A DNA stretch of 64,000 nucleotides from Anaerolineaceae bacterium. GTDB taxonomy: Bacteria > Chloroflexota > Anaerolineae > Aggregatilineales > Phototrophicaceae. Positions 26,257-34,713 of the stretch are shown here, one piece after another. How positions within the stretch are numbered: position 1 is the stretch's first letter; each line of letters begins with the position of its first letter. The translations under genes were made by a program, and so were the position numbers. The notes beneath the pieces were generated by a model. It was not told the DNA's origin. It did not search any database and saw only the letters and a list, made by a program, of their open reading frames with translations. The DNA lies in assembly GCA_020634135.1 (NCBI GenBank), contig JACKCG010000001.1, positions 372,001-436,000 of the forward strand. Direction: 5' to 3'.

Positions 26257-27981
26257 GTGAAACACCGGCTGCCAGTCATTTTGCTCATTCTGACGGCGCT
26301 GGGGGTTGTGGTTGCAATCACCGTCGCTCAGACAGAGAGTACCCCTGTGCCAACCGCTACACCGGAGAACAGCATCGTGCTGGCCCCGGATATTTTCGTG
26401 CGTGGCGGCCCAGGCAGAGAGTATCTTCCCGTTGGAAAATTCGAACAGGGCGAGGTGATTTTCCCGGTAAGTCGTAATGCCACCGCCGACTGGGTAATGG
26501 TGGCATACCGGGGTGGTTTTGGCTGGATTAGTCGTAACCTTGCCTTCTGGGTACAGGATATCGAGGCATTACCGGTGATGAGCGAGGCGAATCTGACGCC
26601 TACGCCACCCACCCCGGTAACGCCCAATGTGGTATTGTTGCCTACCGAGACGCCTTTTGGCAATTGGGTGGATGTGGTCGCTGGCAGTGGCTTTGTGCGT
26701 GCGGGACCGGGGCGCGGCTATCTGCGGTTGGGGCAGTTGTTGAACGGCGATTTGGTTGAGCCGGTTGGCCGGAATGAATCTGGCACATGGATCATGATCC
26801 GCTTTGGCGAAGGATTTGGCTGGCTCGCGCGCAACCTCGTGCAGTGGGCGGATGACCTTGAAGATCTGCCGGTTCTCAGTGAAGATTCGTTGACGCCGAC
26901 GATGACTTTTACCCCATCCAGCACGCCCACAGCAACGTATACGGAAACGGCTACCGCTACGGCCACACTAACCCCGACTGTTACGCCAACTCAGACGGCT
27001 ACAGCGACGGCTACGAGCACCTTAACGCTCACAGCGACGGCTACGCCCACCGAGACCCCAACGGTCACCTTTACGCCAACCACTACCTATACAGCGACGG
27101 CTACGAGCACCTTAACGCTCACAGCGACAGATACGCCCACCGAGACCCCAACGGTTACCTTTACGCTAACCACTACCACTACCCATACAGCGACTAGCAC
27201 AGTCCCCCGGCCTGACGCGGCACTGCTGGCGTTGACGACCAGTGCCACACTGCCACCAGCACCTACTGAAACACCCACTGCAATCCCTACGGATATGCCC
27301 ACCAGTACCGCGACGGCGACCTTGACCGCAACACCCGTGCCGACTGATGTGCCGACACTAACCGCCACCAATACCGCGACTGCCACCGTGACTGATACGG
27401 CCATACCTACCGAAACGCCACCGCCAGCGGCCAGCAGCACGATGACACCCACCCTGATGCCCACTGAGACGTCAGTGCCTGCCGGGATGGGTGGTACGGC
27501 ACAGCCTGTACCCTCGCTTGTGCCCGAAACGCGGGAAACTCCGCCTGGGAGCGAACTACCCGAGGAAGCATTGGTTGGTGGTGCGGCATTGCTGTTGGTA
27601 TTGGTCTATGTGTTCTTCTACTGGCGTGGTGTGCTGGCAACAGAACGCTATCGGAACGGTTTTGTGCTGACGACTTGCCCAACATGCGAACGAGGCCACC
27701 TGACTGTGGAAAGTCGCCCGGATCGCCTGTTTGGGATTCCGCGCCCGCGTCGTACCGTACGGTGTGATGTTTGCCGATCAGTGCTGCGAGAGACTGGCCG
27801 TCGCCGCTGGCGTTACGCGGTGGACCCGGCTGAAAACCCATTATTGTTCACCCACTTTAACGGCAAGGAACTGGATGAAGATGCATTGCGCGAGTTAGCT
27901 GTTCAGGATACCGCGCTGCCGCCAGAGCCGCGCCCGCCCGTGAACCCGCCAGCCTTCCTGGACGGGCCGGACGAATCGTAG
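26257..27981 (+). CDS. Double-SH3 membrane protein with Thr-rich stalk and zinc ribbon
   Basis: A 574-residue protein. After a signal peptide come two SH3-like domains (about 38-105 and 133-200; each has VRGGPGREYL/VRAGPGRGYL and W-x-x-x-RN patterns). A Thr/Pro/Ala stalk (about 205-425) contains a 90-bp tandem duplication. Then come one transmembrane helix (LVGGAALLLVLVYVFFYW) and a C-terminal zinc ribbon with CPTCERG and CDVCRS. The SH3 part would lie outside and the ribbon inside. GTG start at 26257 after GAAGGTGAAGG. This points to a wall-sensing or anchoring protein, but the function is unknown. Confidence 0.8.
   Translation: MKHRLPVILLILTALGVVVAITVAQTESTPVPTATPENSIVLAPDIFVRGGPGREYLPVGKFEQGEVIFPVSRNATADWVMVAYRGGFGWISRNLAFWVQDIEALPVMSEANLTPTPPTPVTPNVVLLPTETPFGNWVDVVAGSGFVRAGPGRGYLRLGQLLNGDLVEPVGRNESGTWIMIRFGEGFGWLARNLVQWADDLEDLPVLSEDSLTPTMTFTPSSTPTATYTETATATATLTPTVTPTQTATATATSTLTLTATATPTETPTVTFTPTTTYTATATSTLTLTATDTPTETPTVTFTLTTTTTHTATSTVPRPDAALLALTTSATLPPAPTETPTAIPTDMPTSTATATLTATPVPTDVPTLTATNTATATVTDTAIPTETPPPAASSTMTPTLMPTETSVPAGMGGTAQPVPSLVPETRETPPGSELPEEALVGGAALLLVLVYVFFYWRGVLATERYRNGFVLTTCPTCERGHLTVESRPDRLFGIPRPRRTVRCDVCRSVLRETGRRRWRYAVDPAENPLLFTHFNGKELDEDALRELAVQDTALPPEPRPPVNPPAFLDGPDES
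27001..27180 (+). repeat. 90-bp tandem duplication in the Thr-rich stalk
   Basis: Two copies of a 90-bp unit, 27001-27090 and 27091-27180, differ at only a few positions (for example ACGGCT versus ACAGAT). Each encodes about 30 residues of Thr/Ala/Pro repeat, so the copy number could vary by slippage and change stalk length. Confidence 0.9.
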
Positions 27982-28010
27982 CTAAAATACACGACATTTG
28001 AGTGATGCCC

Positions 28011-29159
28011 ATGACACGAATCAAGTACTTTCTGGTGATGTTGATAATGGCCGCCTGTCAGCCGGCGTCCCCGGCAGCGACTCCCTTCGCCGCGACGATA
28101 CCGCCATCTCAGGGCGCTGTAAGTGCTGCCCAGGTGGCGACTGCTGTGCCAACTGCCAATCCACTTCCCAGCCGGACACCGACCCTGCCGCCAACGGCAA
28201 CCTTCACTCCCAGCCGGACTCCGACGATTACACCATCCCCGACGGCGACATTGACGGCGACAGACACGTTAACTCCCACCAACACGCTCTCGCCAACACC
28301 AGTGCCTACCAGCACGCCGATTGCCTCCGCCACACCTACCAATCCGGCGGATGACCCGAACAATACGCCTGTCCCGACCTGGACGCCGCCCCCGCCTGAC
28401 CCCTCAGTACAGATTGCCGACCATTACATGCTGCGGCGTCCGATTGCTGATGGCGGTGCGAATTGGGTGGCGCGAACGTATGCTTATGGCAGCAACAGCG
28501 GCGGATTACAGGTACATCACGGTGTAGATATGGTCAACCCTACCGGTACGCCGATACTAGCGGCAGCGGATGGTACGGTGATCTACGCCGGGAGTGACTC
28601 CGGCGTGATGTATGGGCCACAGAACAGCTACTACGGCAATCTCGTCGTCATCCAGCACAATTTCTCATCTCCGGATGGGCAGCCCGTATTCACCCTGTAT
28701 GGTCACATGGATCGGGTAGAGGTACAGACAGGCCAGCAGGTCAGTCAGGGAGATCGTATTGGCGTGGTGGGTGGGACAGGTGTAGCCTTTGGGCCGCACT
28801 TGCATTTTGAGGTACGGGCGGGTGACCCTGGCAGTTTCAGCGCGACTCGCAATCCGGAACTGTGGATTTACCCCTACCGGGGATACGGTACGCTGGCTGG
28901 GCGCGTGACCGATGCGGCGGGAACGGTTCTCTACAGCGCTCCGCTCCAGGTGAAATCAAGCGAGTTAACACGCTACCCGACAACCTACGCTGATTCATCC
29001 GTCAACCCGGACCCAGTCTTCGGCGAAAACTTTGTTTTGGGCGATTTGCCGGCCAATTACTATGAGGTGAGCCTGACCGAGAATGGCCGGGTACGCTTCC
29101 GAAAGCTCATTTATGTGTACCCGAACCGCACGACCTGGGTGGATATTGTTCTGAATTAA
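28011..29159 (+). CDS. M23-family peptidase lipoprotein
   Basis: About 382 residues. Lipoprotein signal FLVMLIMAAC, then a Thr/Pro linker of about 90 residues, then a LytM/M23 metallopeptidase domain. The zinc site is HHGVDMVN (H-x3-D) and HLHFE (H-x-H), with YGHM between, so it looks active; it should cleave peptidoglycan cross-links or Gly-containing peptides. A C-terminal beta-sandwich of about 100 residues (GYGTLAGRVTDAAGTVLY and onward) resembles carboxypeptidase-regulatory-like domains and may be for binding. GTG 28002, ATG 28005 and ATG 28011 are possible starts; the last gives the cleanest signal. Confidence 0.88.
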   Translation: MTRIKYFLVMLIMAACQPASPAATPFAATIPPSQGAVSAAQVATAVPTANPLPSRTPTLPPTATFTPSRTPTITPSPTATLTATDTLTPTNTLSPTPVPTSTPIASATPTNPADDPNNTPVPTWTPPPPDPSVQIADHYMLRRPIADGGANWVARTYAYGSNSGGLQVHHGVDMVNPTGTPILAAADGTVIYAGSDSGVMYGPQNSYYGNLVVIQHNFSSPDGQPVFTLYGHMDRVEVQTGQQVSQGDRIGVVGGTGVAFGPHLHFEVRAGDPGSFSATRNPELWIYPYRGYGTLAGRVTDAAGTVLYSAPLQVKSSELTRYPTTYADSSVNPDPVFGENFVLGDLPANYYEVSLTENGRVRFRKLIYVYPNRTTWVDIVLN

Positions 29160-29184
29160 CATGAATATCTGTGAGGAATATTTC

Positions 29185-29212
29185 TGTGGGAGGGCCATTG
29201 CGCCCTCCCACA
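29185..29212. terminator. Hairpin between convergent genes
   Basis: TGTGGGAGGG (29185-29194) pairs with CCCTCCCACA (29203-29212), with an 8-nt loop. It lies between the M23 gene and the convergent binding-protein gene and probably serves both; the T tracts are weak. Confidence 0.65.
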
Positions 29213-29226
29213 GTGCGTTTGTTGTC

Positions 29227-31386
29227 CTAATTCTGATAGACCAGATATGTCAGGGCGATCTGATTCCCCGGCAGACTGTCCACCCGTATCACGCCCCGAT
29301 TGCCATCAGCGGTGATGATGCCGACAATTGTGCCAGGATTGAGTGAAGCGCGTGGGATGCTTGCCTGATTAATGATGCTGGACGTTATCAGATCCCAATG
29401 CACGGTATCCAGTGTGACGTTCGGGATAACGCCGAGTTTGGCGGTAAACAGCGCATCCAATGCAGATGCATCACCGCGCCAGTTGGCATCACCCTGTACC
29501 GCGTTTCCTTCCAGGTCAATGGTATCCCCCGGATTCAGAATTTGCTGTCCCTGCCGCATCAGTGGTTTGTTGATGAAGTAGCTGAAGGTGAACAGGTTGT
29601 TATTTTCTCCGGTAGACCCTTCATTTACGTCATTGTTTAGGTCGGCTACGATTACTACTGAGTAGAAGCCGGTATTGGCGAATGTCCCGTTCAGGTTGAC
29701 CACCGTACTTTGCCCCGCCGCCAGACCGGGGACAACCGCCGCAGAGTAGACGTCATTGGGTGGGAATGTCGCGGCAATGGCGAATTGGCCTGCGCTCAGC
29801 CCGCCCGCATTCCGCACCGTCACGGCTACGCTGAAAGGTTGGTTCAGAATAATCGGATTCGGCGAGGCAACGGCAGCATCAATCACAATATCAGCCTGTG
29901 GCTGTGCCGTTGGGGTGGGGGAAGGTGTTGGAGTCGGTGGCGGTGTAACGATTGGGACGGTGTTCAAGTCCCCAAAGACATCCAGCAGATACGTCGCCAG
30001 CCAGCCCTGCTGTCCCCTGAACTCTATCACTACCCACGAGAAGTCAATCGTTGCGCCGATCACCCGTGCCTGGTCGCCGCTGTTCAGTTGGCCGATCACA
30101 TCATAGTTGGTGCTGGGGCCGCTGCGAATATTCTGCCGCGCACTTTTGATAGTCAGGACGACGCCATCCGGTGTTGCAGTCGCAGTTGGGGGGATTGTTG
30201 CCAGCGGTGAAGTTGGGCCGGTTGCGACACCAACCACTTCAATTTTCTGACTGCCAGCATAACGCGCGGCGACTTCCGGCGCGCCGAAAGCCCCAATCTT
30301 CACGACTGTCACGTTATTGCTTGTTTCTCCCTGGCTAAGCTGTGATGGGCGCAGCACTCCCTGTACCCCGCTGACGTCATTGAGCTGCCGCAGGTTTGCG
30401 CTCAACACGCCAGGACGCTGGATAGCCTGTGCCAGCAGGTAAACACCATCATAACTGGCAGCATCTACCGGGCTGGGAACGCGCCCAAAGGCACGCACAT
30501 AGCTAGTCATGAAGTTGCTGCTGGCTGTATCCGGCAGCGTAAACGGCCAGTTGGTTGCGTAGATGATGTCACGGAGTTGTTCGAACGGTACCGCTTCATA
30601 GAATGCCGCCGAATCGGCCTGATTGTAAGCGAATAACCCTGTCCATCCTGCGCTCCGCAGGTTGTTATAAAACTCAGCTGCCAGTGCCGGCCCGCCGTAA
30701 GTCACAACAATTTCCGGGTTCGCCTGAATCATGTTGTTCACCAGTTGGATCATCTGGCCGCCTGGTGCGAGTTGCAGCGAGGGCTGTGGCAACACGCCTA
30801 GTGCCTGGGCTGCGGTTGAGAAGCCGATCACCCCGGCGGTCGCCGCAATATCCAGCTCAAGCTGAGCTGTAGCGATGCGGCGCAGCCCCAATTCATTTAC
30901 CAGGTAGTTGGCTAAGGCTCGCCCGGAAAAGACTTCTGCTGCGCGAGTGCGGAACAGCCGCCCAGTTGAATCGGCAGTGATAAGCGTATCACCAGTCGCC
31001 GGGGTCAGAATTGGCACATTGAGTGATTGCAGGGCGCTGAGTCCGTTTAAGACCTCATCGTTGGTTTTTGGCCCCAGCACAGCCACCACGCTGGCCTGAT
31101 TGAGGTTGTTCACTGCTTGGGCTAGGTTTGCACCACCGTCGGTTGGTTGGATAATGATCTCCAACTGGAAAAACGTGCCGTCCGCGCCACGTACCCCACC
31201 TGCGGCATTGATCTCTCTTACCGCCAGGCGGGCGCCGCTGCTGATCGGCCCGCGCTCATCATCCAGTACACCAATGCGAAACACAGGCTGTGTCTGCGCC
31301 TGTACGAGCGGCGCAATTAACAGCAGCCCCATAATGCCGATCAGTAAACATAGCGTTAGGGTTCTGCGACTGCGCTGTTTTTCCAT
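29227..31386 (-). CDS. Secreted periplasmic-binding/SH3/CARDB fusion protein
   Basis: A 719-residue protein with signal peptide 1-30. Residues 35-375 form a branched-chain-amino-acid-type binding domain (RIGVLDDERGPISSGARLAVREINAAGG). Residues 408-470 form an SH3 domain (ARQNIRSGPSTNYDVIG), followed by a TPTPSPT linker. A CARDB-like domain (about 498-605) and an uncharacterised 115-residue C-terminal domain complete it. No ABC permease is adjacent, so it is more likely a secreted receptor or scaffold than a transporter part. AAGGAG 8 nt before the ATG at 31386 supports the start; the frame opens further upstream without support. Confidence 0.85.
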   Translation of the reverse strand: MEKQRSRRTLTLCLLIGIMGLLLIAPLVQAQTQPVFRIGVLDDERGPISSGARLAVREINAAGGVRGADGTFFQLEIIIQPTDGGANLAQAVNNLNQASVVAVLGPKTNDEVLNGLSALQSLNVPILTPATGDTLITADSTGRLFRTRAAEVFSGRALANYLVNELGLRRIATAQLELDIAATAGVIGFSTAAQALGVLPQPSLQLAPGGQMIQLVNNMIQANPEIVVTYGGPALAAEFYNNLRSAGWTGLFAYNQADSAAFYEAVPFEQLRDIIYATNWPFTLPDTASSNFMTSYVRAFGRVPSPVDAASYDGVYLLAQAIQRPGVLSANLRQLNDVSGVQGVLRPSQLSQGETSNNVTVVKIGAFGAPEVAARYAGSQKIEVVGVATGPTSPLATIPPTATATPDGVVLTIKSARQNIRSGPSTNYDVIGQLNSGDQARVIGATIDFSWVVIEFRGQQGWLATYLLDVFGDLNTVPIVTPPPTPTPSPTPTAQPQADIVIDAAVASPNPIILNQPFSVAVTVRNAGGLSAGQFAIAATFPPNDVYSAAVVPGLAAGQSTVVNLNGTFANTGFYSVVIVADLNNDVNEGSTGENNNLFTFSYFINKPLMRQGQQILNPGDTIDLEGNAVQGDANWRGDASALDALFTAKLGVIPNVTLDTVHWDLITSSIINQASIPRASLNPGTIVGIITADGNRGVIRVDSLPGNQIALTYLVYQN

Positions 31387-31711
31387 AAGAATGCTCCTTT
31401 TTTGATATAAGGTCGAGAATGAAAGCCAGTTGCGCTGTGCGATACCTTTTTGAACCGTGAAATGTAATCGAGTCCAGTTTAATTTTAACGGCATTATCCA
31501 TGAAAACAATCCGAGCCGCATTCTCGTTACTCGTTTTTTGCAGGCCATAACCCGATTGTAATATATACCGCTGGGGGCAGGCGGCTGGTTATGGAATGCC
31601 GCGTATGATTTTACGCTGGCGGGTACGTGACTTGATTTCCCTCCCAGCACTGATTATACTGGCGATTGAGTTTCCTCAAATCGGCTGTGACGGAATAAAC
31701 CATAATTACCC
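31387..31711. other. Divergent intergenic region
   Basis: 325 nt between two divergent genes. The only clear signal is the + strand promoter at 31632-31660. On the minus side I see the ribosome site of the binding-protein gene but no convincing -35/-10 pair. Confidence 0.5.
31632..31660 (+). promoter_or_regulatory. Sigma-70-type promoter of the MBL hydrolase gene
   Basis: TTGATT (31632-31637) and TATACT (31655-31660) are separated by exactly 17 nt. This lies about 50 nt before the ATG at 31712, in the divergent intergenic region. Confidence 0.7.
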
Positions 31712-32551
31712 ATGCAGAGAGAACGCGTCTCCGATGATGTTTACGTTTTCATAAGCGACCTGTATGTACAGGTGACGGCTGGTTTGGTCACGACCAAAGA
31801 TGGCGCGGTTTTGATAGACACTCTGCCGTTCCCAGAAGAAACCCTGCGGATCAAGCACTTTGTTGAATCCCGGTTGCATACCAGGGTACGCTATGTTGTC
31901 AACACCCACTTCCACGCCGATCATACCACCGGCACTTGCTTCTTTCCCGGAGCGTCTGTGGTGGCGCACGCGAGTTGCCGCCATCTGCTGGATACACGGG
32001 GGCGCGAGAGCTTGCAGCAAGCCAAAGCGACATCGCCGGAACTTCAGGATGTTGAGATTGTGCTGCCGGATACGGTATTTGAGAGTGGAATTCTGAATTT
32101 GTACCTGGGTGGTAAGACACTGCAACTATGGCACACGCCTGGTCACAGCCCGGACTCGATTGTGTGTCTGCTAAAGGAAGAGCGCATCCTTTTCGGTGGC
32201 GATACCGTCATGCCACTGCCATATTTCGTGGATGGCAGTTATGATGATTTCCTGGCGTCGCTCAGGAGCCTGCAGGGGTGGAATTTCGAGCATATCGTAC
32301 CCGGACACGGTGAAGTGATCTTGCGCGGTGAGATTGACGACAAACTTCAGGAAGATATTGACTACCTGCTGGTTCTGCAGCAAAAAGTGGATAAAGCCCT
32401 GGGCGGAGCTTCGCCTGACAAAGCTCTGACTGCGCTCAATGTGGAAAAGTGTGGAAAGAGCCGGATTCTGCTGAACGGCGTTGTGGAGCAGTTGCACCGC
32501 CAGAATGTCAACAATCTGGCAAACATGCGTCGAACCATATCCAGCCTGTGA
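31712..32551 (+). CDS. Metallo-beta-lactamase-fold hydrolase
   Basis: A 279-residue MBL-fold enzyme. The zinc motif THFHADH is near residue 70, with later ligands in WHTPGHSPDS, FGGDTVMP and IVPGHGEV. The general shape is that of subclass-B and SoxH-like hydrolases with broad ester or thioester substrates. The C-terminal 70 residues form a helical cap of unknown role. It precedes greA by 55 nt and may share its transcript. No signal peptide. Confidence 0.88.
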   Translation: MQRERVSDDVYVFISDLYVQVTAGLVTTKDGAVLIDTLPFPEETLRIKHFVESRLHTRVRYVVNTHFHADHTTGTCFFPGASVVAHASCRHLLDTRGRESLQQAKATSPELQDVEIVLPDTVFESGILNLYLGGKTLQLWHTPGHSPDSIVCLLKEERILFGGDTVMPLPYFVDGSYDDFLASLRSLQGWNFEHIVPGHGEVILRGEIDDKLQEDIDYLLVLQQKVDKALGGASPDKALTALNVEKCGKSRILLNGVVEQLHRQNVNNLANMRRTISSL

Positions 32552-32606
32552 GTCCCCTTCACTTTCATGTATGATTGCCCTTCAGTTTTAATGGAGTGTA
32601 GAGTTT

Positions 32607-33080
32607 ATGTCCCAACCTGAGCAAACCTATCTAACACCGGAAGGTGCCGAAGAATTACGCCGCGAGCTGGACACGCTGATTAATGTCCGGCGGCCTGAAC
32701 TGGCACAAAAGCTCAAAGAGGCGGTTGCGGACGGCGATTTGAAAGAAAATGCCAACTATCATGACGCCAGAGAGCAACAGTCATTTCTGGAAGGTCGTAT
32801 CCAATACCTGGAAAATATCCTTCGTTCGGCGGTCATCATCTCTCACAATGGCGGCTCAGATGAAGTGCGAGTTGGCTCGGCGGTCACGATTGTAGAAGAA
32901 GGCATAGACGAGCCGGAGACTTACTACATTGTTGGCGCGGCAGAGGCGAACCCTCGCGAAGGCAAAATCTCCCACGAAAGCCCGATTGGTGCGGCGCTGC
33001 TGGGCAAGAAAAAAGGCAGCAAAGTCACTGTCAAAACGCCGGGCGGTGAGGTTGTCTTCAAGATCAAGCAAATCAAATAA
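32607..33080 (+). CDS. greA: Transcription elongation factor GreA
   Basis: A 157-residue protein with the N-terminal coiled coil and C-terminal FKBP-like domain. The coiled-coil tip carries GDLKENANYHDA, with the Asp and Glu that help RNA polymerase cleave backtracked RNA. The C-terminal half has the expected IVGAAEANPREGKISHESPIGAALLGKKKG. It ends at a strong bidirectional terminator. Confidence 0.97.
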   Translation: MSQPEQTYLTPEGAEELRRELDTLINVRRPELAQKLKEAVADGDLKENANYHDAREQQSFLEGRIQYLENILRSAVIISHNGGSDEVRVGSAVTIVEEGIDEPETYYIVGAAEANPREGKISHESPIGAALLGKKKGSKVTVKTPGGEVVFKIKQIK

Positions 33081-33110
33081 TCTGGGCTGGCATGGATTTG
33101 ACGAACAAAA

Positions 33111-33143
33111 AAGTACCCCGGTTGATGGGGTACTTCTGTTTTT
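33111..33143. terminator. Bidirectional terminator after greA
   Basis: AAGTACCCC (33111-33119) and GGGGTACTT (33127-33135) form a 9-bp stem with a 7-nt loop. T runs follow on both strands (CTGTTTTT on +, TTTTTTG on -), ending greA and the convergent membrane-protein gene. Confidence 0.9.
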
Positions 33144-33151
33144 GACCGAGC

Positions 33152-34477
33152 CTAACCACTGATTGGTGTGAAGTCGCCCGTACCGCCAAACGGATCATCA
33201 TCGTTTCGTGGGGCTGCCGCTGGAGGGGGGTATTGAAGCGGTGGCGGAGTCAAGGGTTTGGGCTGTCCGCTTGGTTGCATTGTAGGTGGTGGTGAGTATG
33301 CTGGCGCTGCCGACGGCGGATTGAGCGGCGGGTAGGTTGGTGGCGCTGCTACTGGCGCGGCGGCGGGCATGGCTGGCTGGGCGGGGGCTGTAGCTACTGC
33401 GCTTTTGCCATCTTTCCGCCAGGCCTGCAATTCAATTGTGATCTTCTCAAAGAAGCTGTTAGGTGGCAGTTCACCCGAACCATAACCCACATCCACGACG
33501 CGGGCTTGCATCCGCAGGGCGTTGGTTTCCAGAGTAATTGTCGCGCCCGGTTTGGCGATAACGAGTTGTCCTTTAGGCTCTAACTTGGATCGTAGCGCCG
33601 GGTCGCTGCTCGCATATTCGGAGACAAACACGCCCGTCAGTGTGCGGACGAAATCCTCTTTGTCGAAAAGCCAGACTTCAATGGCCGTGACTTTTTCAGA
33701 TCCGCCCGCGCCGATTGTTTCGGAAATCACCGCGCCGCATTCACCCAAAAACTCATCATCTTTGGCTTCATCTTCAATACTGAAGGAGTCATCATAGGCA
33801 CGACCAGGGAAGTAGATTGACACGTGACGAGCAACTGGTGGGCCAAAGTCGCTGACAACCGGGGCCGCGATTGCTTCGTCCTTGAGTTTCTTTTGCATAT
33901 CACGCGCCGCGTGGATTGCGTCGAGTTCAGCCCGCACTTTCTGGTCTTCCGCCGATTTTGGACGTAAGCGTTTGCGTATTGGGTCAACAATTAAGGTGCT
34001 GATGTAGAAGCCCCACAAGAGCGACCCGATCACAAAGACTGCCGCGAAGACGATCGGCCCGATGATGAAGGGGAGTAAATCCGAGATGATCCCTGGTGCG
34101 GGTGCTTGTGCAGCGTTTTCCTGCGCCCGCGTAGCCAGTGGCTCCAACTCCAACCGGTTGATGCCCCGGACTACTCCCAGAGGGTTATCTACCGCACGCA
34201 GCAGCCGCACGATCTGCTCTTCGAATTCCACGCTGGGGACACTGTTGTTCGCCACCGCAGCATAACGGTCTGCGATCAGGCGCACCCATTCATCCTGCCA
34301 GCTTTGCTGCAACGTGCTGGGATCAGCATCGTAAAAAACGGTAGGTTGGAGCGCATAAGCCCACAACAGACCGATAAGAAAGGCAATAACACCAACAACA
34401 ATCGTGCCTGATTTCGGGATATTCCCTTTTAGCACCGGCCATAGGCCGATGATGGTATCGCGGATTTTGCCTATCAT
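33152..34477 (-). CDS. Two-span membrane protein with Pro-rich tail
   Basis: About 441 residues. Transmembrane spans are near residues 22-42 (SGTIVVGVIAFLIGLLWAYAL) and 145-165 (IIGPIVFAAVFVIGSLLWGFYI). A central soluble beta-rich domain (about 220-375, with FLGECGAVISETI and ITIELQAW) follows, then a Pro/Ala-rich tail of about 70 residues ending in TGDFTPISG. I do not recognise the family. The ATG at 34477 is preferred over TTG 34507. It is next to topA but separated by terminators. Confidence 0.7.
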   Translation of the reverse strand: MIGKIRDTIIGLWPVLKGNIPKSGTIVVGVIAFLIGLLWAYALQPTVFYDADPSTLQQSWQDEWVRLIADRYAAVANNSVPSVEFEEQIVRLLRAVDNPLGVVRGINRLELEPLATRAQENAAQAPAPGIISDLLPFIIGPIVFAAVFVIGSLLWGFYISTLIVDPIRKRLRPKSAEDQKVRAELDAIHAARDMQKKLKDEAIAAPVVSDFGPPVARHVSIYFPGRAYDDSFSIEDEAKDDEFLGECGAVISETIGAGGSEKVTAIEVWLFDKEDFVRTLTGVFVSEYASSDPALRSKLEPKGQLVIAKPGATITLETNALRMQARVVDVGYGSGELPPNSFFEKITIELQAWRKDGKSAVATAPAQPAMPAAAPVAAPPTYPPLNPPSAAPAYSPPPTMQPSGQPKPLTPPPLQYPPPAAAPRNDDDPFGGTGDFTPISG

Positions 34478-34634
34478 GAATGCCACTGCCTTTCCCGTTG
34501 ATAGCAAGAAATAACATGTTTATTGTACAAAGAATCATGCGTTCGCAACACATGAAGTCACGCATTGTGACTAATATACTACGTTTTTTTCATCATGCCC
34601 AAAAACGTTCGCTATGATTCTGCAAATGAAAACG

Positions 34635-34683
34635 CCCGTAATAAGCATAGCACGGGTTAAACAAGGGGCATCATGCCCCTTGT
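34635..34683 (-). terminator. Tandem terminator hairpins after topA
   Basis: Reading the minus strand, ACAAGGGGCA/TGCCCCTTGT (34661-34683, stem 10, loop 3) comes first. CCCGT/ACGGG (34635-34656) follows, with CGTTTTCATT after it. Together they end the topA transcript. Confidence 0.75.
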
Positions 34684-34713
34684 CCGCAGCGCAATTCAAG
34701 CGTCCCCCGCTGT

